64,000 nucleotides of DNA, from the NCBI GenBank assembly GCA_002803225.1, contig NXFV01001711.1, forward strand, positions 1 through 64,000. The letters are read 5' to 3'. This stretch comes from Gamarada debralockiae (lineage: Eukaryota > Ascomycota > Leotiomycetes > Helotiales > Hyphodiscaceae). Both the position numbers and the translations under genes were made by a program. Below, in pieces: positions 38,282 to 48,494 of this stretch; positions within the stretch are counted from its first letter, which is position 1, and every line of letters starts with the position of its first letter. A model generated the notes under the pieces. It was given only the letters and a program-made list of their open reading frames with translations, ran no database searches and was not told the DNA's origin.

Positions 38282-39510
38282 TTGTTTGGCGCCGCTGCCG
38301 ATCCACAGGCGAAAATCAACACCCCAGAAGATGCGAAGAAACTTCTGGATATTTATCGAGCACGCGGTTACACCGAAATAGACACCGCTCGTGGCTACCC
38401 TGTTGGTGCTCCTGGAAGTAGCGAGAGGCCGCTCGGGGAACTCAATGATAGAAGTTGGATGACCTTGGACACGAAAGTGACTTCCTGGGAGGCGGGAACC
38501 CTTAAGAAGGAGAAGATTGCGGAAAGTGTCGAAACATCTTTGGATGCATTGAAGACACAGAAGAACGTTTCCGGTTCCTTTTTTCTGTCACCCCAAATTC
38601 ATGTTTCATGTCGACCCCTCCAAGACCGGCATGATCGGCGGTCCAGAACTGATAGGGTATTAGCTGCATATCGATTTCCTCCATGCCCCAAACCCAACCT
38701 CGCCGTTAGAAGAAGTTTGCGGCGCAATGAATGAGGCCTACAAAGCCGGAAAATTCGAACGACTCGGAATCTCTAATTATAGTGCTCAACAAGTGGAAGA
38801 ACTTGTTTCCATCTGCGAGAAGAATGACTGGGTGAAACCAAGCGTGTACCAAGTGAGTTCCGCCAAGCTGTTTGCGCTACATGTACAATTTCTGACTTGG
38901 TCCCATTCTCCAGGGCCAGCACAATGCTATTTCTCGGGGCAATCAATGAAGACGGCCTGTTTCCTGTTTTGAGAAAGCATGGCATTTCATTCTATGCCTA
39001 CAGGCAAGTACTCCCGACACTTGTGAAATGCTTGTAGTTCACCCTGGTCAATTTAGCCCATCCGCTGCGGGGTTCTTTTCTGGGAAGGTGACAAAAGACG
39101 CTGTTGACGAAAAGGGATCTAGATGGAATTCCCAGGTATGAGAATCTAATGCTTCTTAGTCTTTCATTAGCTGATGATATTTTTACATAGACTGTGTTCG
39201 GACAAATGTATGCCCAGGACTATTTCAAGGACACTCTCTTTGATGCTGCAGCCGCCGTCCAGAAAGGTGCCGCCGCTGAGAGTATCAGTGGCCATGCGGC
39301 TGCCTTGAGATGGACTATGTACCATTCTGCACTGAAGCTCGAATACGGCGATGCCGTTGTCATTGGGGTGTCCAAAGCAGAGCAGTTGTCACAAAATCTC
39401 GACTACGCCGAGGCTGGACCTCTCTCGGATTCGTTGGCATAAGAATTCGAGGACGTTTGGAGAAGCTCAAAAGAGCGAGGCACCTACGAACCACAGCTCC
39501 TTCTTTGACA
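38282..39510 (+). pseudogene. Aldo-keto reductase (AKR7-like) broken gene
   Basis: The exons are easily followed: FGAAADPQAKINTPEDAKKLLD with catalytic-region EIDTARGYP, ETSLDALKTQK, an intron to about 38671, LHIDFLHAPNPTSPLEEVC, FERLGISNYSAQQVEELV, then YQGQHNAISRG. There the frame slips by one base in CGGGG (about 38940) before INEDGLFPVLRKHGISFYAY. A GC-AG intron (GCAAGT..TTTAG) leads to SPSAAGFFSGKVT, and the last exon (SRWNS-QTVFGQMY..GPLSDSLA) ends at TAA at 39440, although the same frame continues KEFEDVW-like for 23 more codons. There is no ATG at the 5' end. Aflatoxin-aldehyde-reductase-like enzymes of this family reduce carbonyls with NADPH. One lesion could be a sequencing error; three together argue for decay. 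Confidence 0.7.
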
Positions 39511-41374
39511 GAGAGAAGGAGGAAGAGATGAAGTGAATGGACACGCTAGGGAAGTTCTTAATTATTATTTATATTTCCTGGATCTTTTTGGCATGTAGAA
39601 GGGGAGGTGACGGCTATTTCGGTAACCGGTACTTAAGAGTAATTTGTTAGACTTCCTATTTCGTATCATAGAATTCCTCGTACCAAATAGAATCATACGG
39701 TCAAGTTTTTAATGAAGGTTGCGCAAACTAATGGGAGGTTTATATCTAGTCAATGAATTTGGAATGAATCGCAGTGTCAAATAGAAACTATGAGGGCTGC
39801 ACCCCCGCTGCTCAATTTACCATACAAACAGAAGAATTTTGGATAGGTATCATCTGGCTGACTGTACTTCCGTATCGGAGTGTAGAATGACCTGCCTCCG
39901 GATGGCGGGCCGTGCCGGATGAATTTGAGGCCCCTGCTGCCAATTAGAAATTGATCACTATTCCCGGAACTGGCAGGAGCCTGACATGGGAGATTGGGTT
40001 CAAAAGCGAATACGGGCTGCCTTTGAGCGTACGGCAAGGCTTGCGAAGGCTTGAAGAGGCTGCCACGGGGTTAACTGAGGCGTTCACAGGGCACGTTAAA
40101 GAAACGCATGCTGATTTCGCGACGGTTCTCTACAGGCCATTTATGGCAGTGGCTGGCAGGGGTGTCGTAAGAGGCACAATCGCGCAATCTCCCACGATTG
40201 TAACCCTGACATTACTTCCCTTTTCGAGACACTCATGCAGTGACCATTACCTCCGTAATGTCTTACACACAGCATCGTGTCCTCCTGAAAACTCCGAAAG
40301 ACTGCATCTAGCTCTATTAATTCTATTGCGGCTGAACAGTAGAAAAAAACTTTGCTCAAATTTCCAAGCCGTACGATTAGGAACAAGCCCAAATCTCTTT
40401 CTCCTATTCCTATACTTTATATGTTATTACACACATTCACCTTGAGATACTTCGGCGTTATGCTAAACTTTCTATTCCTCAAAAGTCTTTTAGTACGTAG
40501 GGGAGGCAGTAACGTGGCTGCGAATTGCGACTTGGATGGACACTGGCCACGGTAGCTGCGAGTACCGCTGCTGTGCCTCAGCCCGTGCCGCAGTCCTTAT
40601 CTAGCATACAACAGCCAAGGTCGAGTCTACCCGTGTTGCGTGCCGTCCCCCATGCATCCACTACGTCTCTATGTGAGGATCAGAAAGCTCGAAGGATTCA
40701 GACCCCTGTGCGAATCTGCAGAGATCTCGGCATTCGGGTAAGCTGATCTGGTTTGGTGTATAGAGGGGTGAGATTGGTGAGAGTGTGCACTCAAAACGTT
40801 CGAGAGATCCGGGTAGCCTCGAGTAGTTTCGAGCTTATCCCCAGCCTGGTGATGATGGGCAATAACTACCCAGGATCTTCGTGTCTACCATCTCACTCGC
40901 AGCCAGTCAAAAGCTTCTCGGAGTCTTTGACAGCTTCTTTTCCCCCTTAGCCCTGCACGCTGATTTGTCGTCCAGTTCGCCAACTGAATGGCCGGCATGA
41001 ATTTAACTTCCACCGATTTGACCAACCGGCGTTAGATCTGTGGAAGCGGATAAACCTCATGCACCATGCCCCTCAGCGGCGTAGAGACCAACGGTCAAAC
41101 CGTAATCGGATGAATCCCATACCAATCGCTATTGTCTCTAACGACACCTGGCTTGCAGGAGCTTTGGCAGGTGTCAAGAAGCTTGTCAAATTAATAGGTG
41201 GCCCAGTTGCTCCAGTAGTTTTCCTCGATCTTCAAGATCTTCGGTATAACTCCAGCTGGACCTCAGCCCTTGGAAGCAAAGTCGTTTTCCTTAAGAACCA
41301 CAAGCATCCCAATCCAGAGCCCCGGTTCCGTCAGATCTGAATCTCGATTCTACCCCTCCATACACAAAGTCACA
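39511..41374. other. Intergenic region, 1.9 kb
   Basis: No recognisable gene. The part near 41000-41374 is the upstream region of the AflR-like regulator. Confidence 0.45.
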
Positions 41375-42534
41375 ATGGGACCAACACTTCGAGCCTCATG
41401 CGATGCCTGTAATCAGGCCAAGGTCAAATGTACGAAGACGAACCCTCAGTGCGCTAGATGTAAGAAGCACAACATCGACTGTATATATGGTATCTCGTTG
41501 CGTGCTGGAAAGAGGGCTTCCCAAGTTACGGTGCCGAAGAAAGTCGAGTCTCCTCCGCCTTTACCAACCGACTGGAATATGGATCTCTCAACCTCGACAA
41601 CCCCATATTCACCCTTAGAGATGGATCTTTGCCCGTCAATGTTCGAATACGATCTCCCATTTTCTCTCGATGGTGGTTATCCTAACAGTGGTGGATACTT
41701 CACTCAGGATGATACCTTCCCACCTGTGCCAGACCTCTCTTTCTCAGATACGCATAATGTACATCCCGCGTCGATTACCACAAACGCCTCGACCACCAAC
41801 CCCTCACCAGTTCTCTCAGATTCAGTTTTATCACTGGGGCCCACGCAATTAATCCGACCAAGCCATCCACCGCACCCTCACTCGATGCCCAGCACGTTGT
41901 TTGCTTCTTGCAGTTGCTTCAGGACGACCATCCTCACCCTCAGTACTCTCCAGCAACTTTCGGAATCATCACATACGAGCTTCGATGTGGCACTTGTGCA
42001 CAACAAGGAAGCAGTGGCACTGTGCATGTCGGCTTTGAACTGTCAATGTGCAACAGATAGCACGATCGTTCTATTGGTAGCATCTTTGATTGCAAAGATT
42101 ATCAACATATATCAACGGCCTTGCGGAGCAGTGAGTACACATTTTTGGCTTGATTCAAGGCCAGAGACTAATCAGTATCCTTAGTGGAAGGCCGTCGAGC
42201 ACCGAAAACAGTCGCATGACGCGAAGGCTGTCACTGCAAGACTTACTTTGGGTGCCTACAATGTCGATGAGGGAGACGAGGAGCGATTAAAAACCGAGAT
42301 CGTCAGAATGGAACTGAGGAAAGTGGTAAGGACGCGGACGCCCAAAAAGCAAATAGTCTTAGTGTACTGATATGAAATGACCAGGACACCGTGCTGACGA
42401 GATTACGAGATACGTGCTGCCAGACCAACTCAGATTCAGAACAGAAGGTTCATGAATCCCTGGTCACTTTCCTATCTGAAAGATTACGTTTTGCTTACGA
42501 TACGGGTATTCAGTCAGGTAGCCGTATCGCGTAG
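41375..42534 (+). CDS. AflR-like Zn2Cys6 transcription factor
   Basis: Three exons (41375-42130, 42185-42325, 42385-42534) give 348 aa. A complete Zn2Cys6 cluster sits at residues 9-38: SCDACNQAKVKCTK, then PQCARCKKHNIDCIYG, spacing C-x2-C-x6-C-x6-C-x2-C-x6-C. A Ser/Pro/Thr-rich linker follows. From about residue 195 the AflR domain appears: CFRTTILTLSTLQQL, the FDVALVHNKEAVALC segment, then after intron 1 TARLTLGAYNVDEGDEERL, and RMELRKV-DTVLTRL. AflR-type factors switch on polyketide clusters, which fits the PKS 6 kb downstream. The intervening genes are a broken dehydratase-like gene and an oxidase. The protein is a little shorter than AflR itself; its last exon ends shortly after FLSERLRFAYDTG. 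Confidence 0.85.
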
Positions 42535-43866
42535 CTTGGCATTTCAGGGAACGAACGATGAATGATTTGTAGACGGCCTTTGTATTACGGCTCTTTCTCA
42601 CTCGCATGATGTTAAAACGACGGCGTCTGGAGCTTTTGGAGTCATGCGGCTTTAGCAAAGATTGCTTTGTTTATACCTATACCTACTGTCGTTTTTATAT
42701 ATGGTGGGGATATCTGCTTCGATTTGGCACATATTCGTTTTGGATGAACGCTCGGATGAGCGCTCCTTCCGATCAAGAGTACCTGGCTCAAACAGGTACA
42801 TTGGAAATCATCTCTTCAAACTGGTATTAAATATTCAATACATTATATTACCACCAGATTCCAAAATAAGTGGGAAGTGCTAACACATCAGAGAGGTGAC
42901 GACGAGGCCTTCCAGACCACAAGAGTTCATGCCAAGTCCAACAGCATTGTGCAAGTTGCCATGGTCGAACTCGCACCCGAATCCGACTCCGAATCCTCTC
43001 TTCACGTGGAGATGCTTGAACGAGCTGAACACGATAATGATTATCTAATATCTAAATTCTTACCACAGATGGCTGCATTCGCTAAGTCTTTGACTCTCTC
43101 ACCAGCATGAAGCAACTAGCTGAGTTTACTAGCTTTGGCTGCACGAACAATGTCTTACCACTGCAATGGTTCATGGATGCAACGTTACTCGAAATAGAAC
43201 TTCGCCTCGACTTCCTGGTGAAGTGATATGTGACCAAGTGCGTGTGACTATGAGCAAGTTTGAGACCCTGTGATTAGGAATAAGCCTGAAGTCTCGAGCT
43301 AAGATGACTGAGGATAGCGAGGTGTGCTGACACTCACACATCGATTTCTAAGGAAAGCGTGGGTTACAAGGACCTTTCAGGCATTCAGCTCTGATAAGCT
43401 CAAGCCCGAAAACCCGTGCCTTCCCCAAACTCCCCACGTTGAGAAGGGGCTTTCAGGAACCTCCTGGCGCATACCGTGACCAAGAATCCGAGACTCTTGG
43501 GCCGAACTCGGACGTCACAACTCATACTCATATTGAATTTCCAGAACTAGTGATGACTGCTTTTACTGCACCGGCGACTCCGTATGCCTACAAACAAGTC
43601 GAAGAGAGGTACATTCCGATGACGGTATCGGTCACCGAGAATACCCCAGATCTCATAGGTTGATCTAATAGGTTATTTTAGAAATTTAAAAAGAGGTAGA
43701 ACCAGGTTAAAAAGGGTGCAAATTCGTCGTAAAAGGTCACATCACAATCCTCCTAATCTATTATCGTTGATAGTTTGAACCACTCACATACGATTCGTGC
43801 CTACCTACCCCCACCCTTACTCAAAGCATTCAAATACAGAGATCTGCACAAGGATAACACCGAGCA
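42535..43866. other. Intergenic region, 1.3 kb
   Basis: No supportable gene. Two short open frames (42877-43110 and 43439-43663) have coding-like composition (acidic and Pro/Thr-rich) but no start context or motif that I recognise; they may be remains of lost exons. Confidence 0.35.
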
Positions 43867-44613
43867 ATGGGATCAACTCGAAAGCCCACGTTTGAAGGTG
43901 AGTAGACCGGAGCACGCAGGATTTCAAGACCGTTTCTGACATCCCATGTATAGAATGGCTAGCGTGCACTGAACTCGATTTCGAGTGGGCGGAAAGTTAT
44001 GACTCTAAGGTACTACCCACAAACATGCAGGTCTTCGGATCTGCACCTTCTGCATTGGAAATCACTGCTGACACCTCGGCGTACATGACTGGGCTCGTTT
44101 GCAGGCGATCCTTGCACCAACACTTACGGTTAGTCGAATCCTTAATTCAGCCTCCCCCACCTCGTTTATTCCTCCGAAATCCCTCAGTATGACAAATTAG
44201 AGAGAGAAATGATTGCTAATAATCTTCCGGATCAACTACGCCAAAGTCAACAACGTGAGATACGATGATTTACCAGCATCAGAATTCATGACTATGCTCA
44301 GCAATCCTTTGTTCCTGGGAGATCCCACTTGTCGACTCGCAGCACTTGCTTGGCGCAGCAGCGAAATGGGTGAAGGAATCAGACACCGAGATCATTGATT
44401 TCCATCAATCTCGCACAGCGCCTATACGCTGGACGAACGAGGAGAAGACTGGAGTCGCAGCTACAGGACATGGACATGGACACATTGAAGTCCTATACCG
44501 AAAAGTCGAGGGTGTTGGGAAATGGAGCGGTATCACGACACATGTGAGATGGAATGAGCATGAGTGGATAAAGTCTTCCTTGGGGTTGATGGAAAGAAGG
44601 TTGGAGTGGCGAA
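43867..44613 (+). pseudogene. Scytalone-dehydratase-like gene, disrupted
   Basis: MGSTRKPTFE-EWLACTELDFEWAESYDSK (43867-44010, one intron) is the standard N terminus of scytalone dehydratase. DWARLQAILAPTLT (44088-44129) and INYAKVNNVRYDDLPASEFM follow, then LVDSQHLLGAAAKWV, IDFHQSRT, GHGHIEVLYRKVEGV and THVRWNEHEW. This enzyme of DHN-melanin synthesis dehydrates scytalone and vermelone. A one-base shift after LFLGDP (44329) separates the two halves, and where introns should end before DWARL and INYAK the sequence reads AT and GG instead of AG. The pocket Ser and Asn (HSAN in the family) are replaced (HGHI), while Tyr and Asp in SYDS and both His positions (QH, FHQ) remain. So the copy is either dead or badly assembled; function unlikely. 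Confidence 0.7.
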
Positions 44614-44669
44614 GTGTACTTGTACAATACATTCATTGTGAGTGTTGCGCAGTGTTTGACTTCTGGAAG

Positions 44670-45020
44670 GGAATTCCATGGAATTTTCATGGTTCCATTC
44701 CAGTGGAAGTTATCCAGTACTCCTTTTCTGCTGGAATGGTTCCATTTTACCCTAGGCTCATGGTTCCATTGGAATTTCATAGAATAGATCACACGTGACC
44801 CTGTGTAGGAGGAGAGCTGGCATTCAGGCCTGACCGTAGCATTTCATGCCTGAAAAATAACATGGTTGATTCTGTTTACTATGGGTATTATAAGGCACCA
44901 ATCTTCCATGGAAATTCCATGGAACCATGGCTCCATTGATGGAATGGAACCATTGTAGCAGATTTGCACTGCAAGTTTTCCAGAGCAAGTCAATGGAATC
45001 GATGGAAATTCCAGATGTCG
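44670..45020. mobile_element. Decayed inverted-repeat element rich in CCATGG and ATGGTTCCATT
   Basis: Starting straight after the dehydratase-like C terminus, the left side has three copies of ATGGTTCCATT and the right side its complement (AATGGAACCAT) and several CCATGG palindromes. The ends are imperfect inverses (CTTCTGGAAGGGAATTCCATGG against the complement of CGATGGAAATTCCAGATG). It encodes nothing visible. This fits a small non-autonomous DNA element or a nested palindrome that has expanded. Confidence 0.4.
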
Positions 45021-46092
45021 AACATTGGTGTTACGTGTAGGCATTGGTCGCATGACAAAGGGTTCTGCATTTAGACTTTTGTATTTATGTACAGTACTGT
45101 AACTCATACATCCATTTCAAACATCAGACGTACCACCATTTGACTGAGAATCGCGAACTCCAGAGAAGCGAAACATCAAAGTTTTGGTTCATCAATTCAT
45201 ATTATTGCTATTCGAACTTCGGATGACAAAACCATCTTGCTTTGACTTGCAAATCTCGAACGTCAGACGAAATGAACATCAAAATCGTGGTTCAGCATCG
45301 GACGAGTCGCGTCTGAGTATACTGGATGGACGGAGAGCGGAAGAAACACGAGACGAAAGCGAAGTTCTAGCGAACAGTGGCCTTGGAAGAAGAAGAAGAA
45401 CCCAGCATCTACAGAAGCAGGATGTCGAGTAATACGAAAGTAGCCATGAACCCCAGGAATGAAGGCCTCGCTCAAGACTTTTCACAATCACTCTCATGGG
45501 AATGCGGGTACACTTCATTGTCCATTGAGGAACAGAGCCCAAAATGAAGCAGAAAGAACAACAGTCATGCGGACTGATTTTCATGCAGAAATTCCAGTTT
45601 CTGGAGACACATTCTCTCCAGTCAAGTTCCCATCATCATGGCGATTCCGAGTTGTGGGCCAAAGTGGGCAGAGCGTTGGTCTTTGTAAAGTCCAAGACGA
45701 TGCGATCGTGAGTTTTGAAGAGTCCACTTCAACGGAGAACCTAGGGAAGTATTCACAGGGAAATGAAGAAATTGGAATCTTTATATCCCAAAATTCACAT
45801 GGTTTGTAGAATGTTTGAAACCAGTAATCACTGAACAAGGCAGTTAAAACAAGTATACTGGGGAAGGAAGTGCCGCTCCTATCAGACGAGATGCATCTGC
45901 CGTAGCAGAAGAGCGGGTTTGGCAGAATAATCCCAACTGCATTACTATGCAATATAAATTGTGACATGCGTTTCTTTCATCGTTTTCATGACTGAATGAA
46001 ATCCCCTATTTACCTATATGAACCAAGGCTTCTGGTACGAAGAAAGAAAGCACCCCAGATCCCGTAACCCCCATGCGACATCTTACACCTCT
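45021..46092. other. Intergenic region, 1.1 kb
   Basis: No recognisable gene; it holds the 3' flank of the FAD oxidase gene. The open frame at 45459-45809 shows no family motif. Confidence 0.45.
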
Positions 46093-47773
46093 TTATGCAG
46101 CAGATCTGGTGAGATCGTAAGCGCCGTTGAACATGTTGGTTGGGTCGTACTTGGCCTTGAGCTCGACCAGGCGTGGGTAGTTGGTTCCGAAAATTTCTTG
46201 GGGAGTGACTCGGAGACCTGTGATACACATATTAGTCGACATTCAAGAGAGCAGTTTGGAGAGGATGCATACCGTCGTAGTTTGCATATGTACCAATGGC
46301 GGCCATCTCGGCAACCTTTCCAGTTTGAACACCAACGCGAGTCAATTCATCTCTGAATTGTTGAGTCATGTGGCTGAGCCATCTGACACACTTCTCATCA
46401 TCCTTAGCATCATCCCAGAATGGGCCGAGAAGAGCGTTCTGGTGCTCTCCTCTGTATCCGAAAGCCATAGCCTCAGTGGGAACCTTGAGGAACTCCGCAT
46501 TTTGGTAGAATTCGAATAGAAGGATAGATCGTCGGGTAGCTGGGATCTCTGAGTGGAGGAAGCTGAGCTCCTCAACAAGGCCTCGAACGAAGTCAGGTCG
46601 GAGAGGGAGGGTATAAGCGACACCTTGGGAGATCTTGCGTCCACCGTAGTCGACAGCGTGGTTCATGATGCCGTTCATGGTGCAGTATGGTCGCTCGTCA
46701 CAGCTGTTCTTGATTGGAGACAGCGCGAGGAGAGGTGCGAAGGTAGCCTCACCCTCGGCCTTTGATCCATTGACGAATGCAGTGACAACCAAGGCAGGGC
46801 CTCGAACGAAGGGAGGAGCGGTGATACCCATCAACATAGCAACATCTGGGTTTCCCTTAGCTGTCAACTCGTTGGCAAAGTTGACAACGGCATCGAGGTG
46901 CTCAGCAGCGGAGAAAACCATCTGGCCTGCCCAAATAGCATTCTTCTGCTCGTGTGCTCTGAATGTGAATTTTGTGATAACTCCGAAGCAGTGACCAGCG
47001 CCTCGGATGGCCCAGTAGAGATCTGGGTTGCTCTTTTCGCTGGCTTCGACGATGCTTCCATCAGCAAGGACAACCTCGGCGCGGATAACGTTATCGATTG
47101 TCAGACCATAGCGGCCAGTGAGCCATCTGTGAAGACAAGATATGTTAGCATTTCTCGTAGGCAATTGATGCGTTACCAGGGGTAAAAGGCAGTAGGTGAA
47201 AGCCTCCGAAGCTTAATTGAATGAAAATATAACATACCCGTAACCACCAGCGCAAGACAATCCACCAACGCCAGTGTGGTTGATAGTCCCTCCAACAGCT
47301 GCGAGACCATATTTGCCAGCGGCCTCATCAACATCCTTCCAAACACATCCACCTCCAGCAGAGACGGTCATCTCAGCCTCGTTAATCTCAACGTCGCGCA
47401 ATTTGGCGAGGTCGATGACTAAGCCGCCCGTTATCGAGGAAAAACCACCAACGCTGTGTTTTCCTCCAGAGACAACAAACTGGATGCTGTGTTCGCGGCA
47501 GAACTTCAGGGTCGTCGAGACATCCTCTGGGCCTCCAACATAGACGACAATTCCCTACAATGCGTTAGCCAAGTGGTTGATTGCAATTGTGTCGCGTCAA
47601 AGAGACACGAAAATACGTGGCTGTACAGCTTTCTTTTCCCACGCGTCACTCCATCGGACAATGCTTTGAGCGTATCCCTCATCTCCTGGCACGAAAACTT
47701 CTGCGTTCTTCAATGACTTTCTCAATTGCTCAACAAGAGCAGGCGCAGCCTCGGAGGGAGCAATGGAACCCAT
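46093..47773 (-). CDS. Cytosolic FAD-linked oxidase, 6-hydroxy-D-nicotine-oxidase/BBE type
   Basis: Four exons (47773-47627, 47554-47238, 47126-46273, 46217-46093) give 480 aa with no signal peptide. The PP-loop FAD fold is clear: IQFVVSGGKHSVGGFSSITGG, where KHS stands at the covalent-histidine site (usually GGGHS), ITAQ-like TVSAGGGCVWKDVDEA, TINHTGVGG, then GYGWLTGRYGLTIDNV and WAIRGAGHCFGVITKF. The BBE tail is YPRLVELKAKYDPTNMFNG. Enzymes of this group carry out two-electron oxidation of phenols, alcohols or amines, and BBE members act in many polyketide pathways. The gene is divergent from the PKS with 721 bases between the start codons, so the two are probably co-regulated, and this oxidase is the best candidate for the post-PKS oxidation or coupling step. 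Confidence 0.87.
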
Positions 47774-48494
47774 TTTCAATGATCCTTTTAGAATTTGTGC
47801 AAATACTCGTCAGTGGGCTTAAGAAGAGCAAGGCAGAGCCAGATCTTTTCTATGGGCTCAAAATGTTCCTACAACGTTCCAATTATATTTTCATTCCTCT
47901 ATTTTGTATCGAGAATCGTTTCCGCACAGTCTAACGGTCATACGATGAGGGGTCCTTATCGGCATGCTAATCCTGTCCCGACGTGTCCAAGAGTGCCAAC
48001 ATTCACCGAAGCATTATCGCATTTTCAGTCTTTCAGATTATCAATCCACGATTTGAATGGCCAGTGAAGCTGTCTCCGTTAACGATCAGTCATAGTACAT
48101 AAATTCTCATACGATTCAGGGTTTCTATGAGGCTGATTTTAGTATCCCGATTCACCGAGCCACGACGCCGACGCCCGAGGAGGCAAGCGTTTTCCGAGTA
48201 TGAGGCACGAACCATCCGTGGCACATGTAAGTAATGCACTATGCTGTGAAGAATTGCCACTGGCTTACCGGTCGCGTCTATTACCATTGGCCGATAGGCA
48301 ACCGCGATGGTTGGTATTGACAATACCGACATCAACGAAGAAGCGGCACGTGAAGCGTTCCGACGCAGCCCCTGGCTATCAACCCCGAAAGTATCCTCCT
48401 CTCTGGATGGTATATGAGACCACTCGTGGCATCAGAATCATTTTTTTCTGCAGGTGCCTTGTGAGTTCGTGTTTTGATCTTACCTAGAGCCACA
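47774..48494. promoter_or_regulatory. Shared divergent promoter region of FAD oxidase and PKS
   Basis: This 721-base region has no gene and lies between the two start codons. One match to the AflR-type site (YCG-N5-CGA) is at 48168-48178. Roughly one such match is expected by chance in a stretch of this length, so it is not evidence by itself. Confidence 0.4.

Noticed and set aside
39951..40445. 164-codon plus-strand open frame
   Set aside because: No recognisable family, and its end is a low-complexity Leu/Phe run; not supported as a gene.
45459..45809. 116-codon open frame beside the FAD oxidase
   Set aside because: No motif, and the opposite strand is equally open; treated as intergenic.
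47597..47779. Start of the FAD oxidase two codons upstream of the chosen Met
   Set aside because: The upstream position is not an ATG; MGSIAPSEAA at 47773 is a proper start.
48168..48178. AflR-type binding site in the PKS promoter
   Set aside because: YCG-N5-CGA on either strand is expected about 0.7 times by chance in 720 bases, so one match is not evidence.
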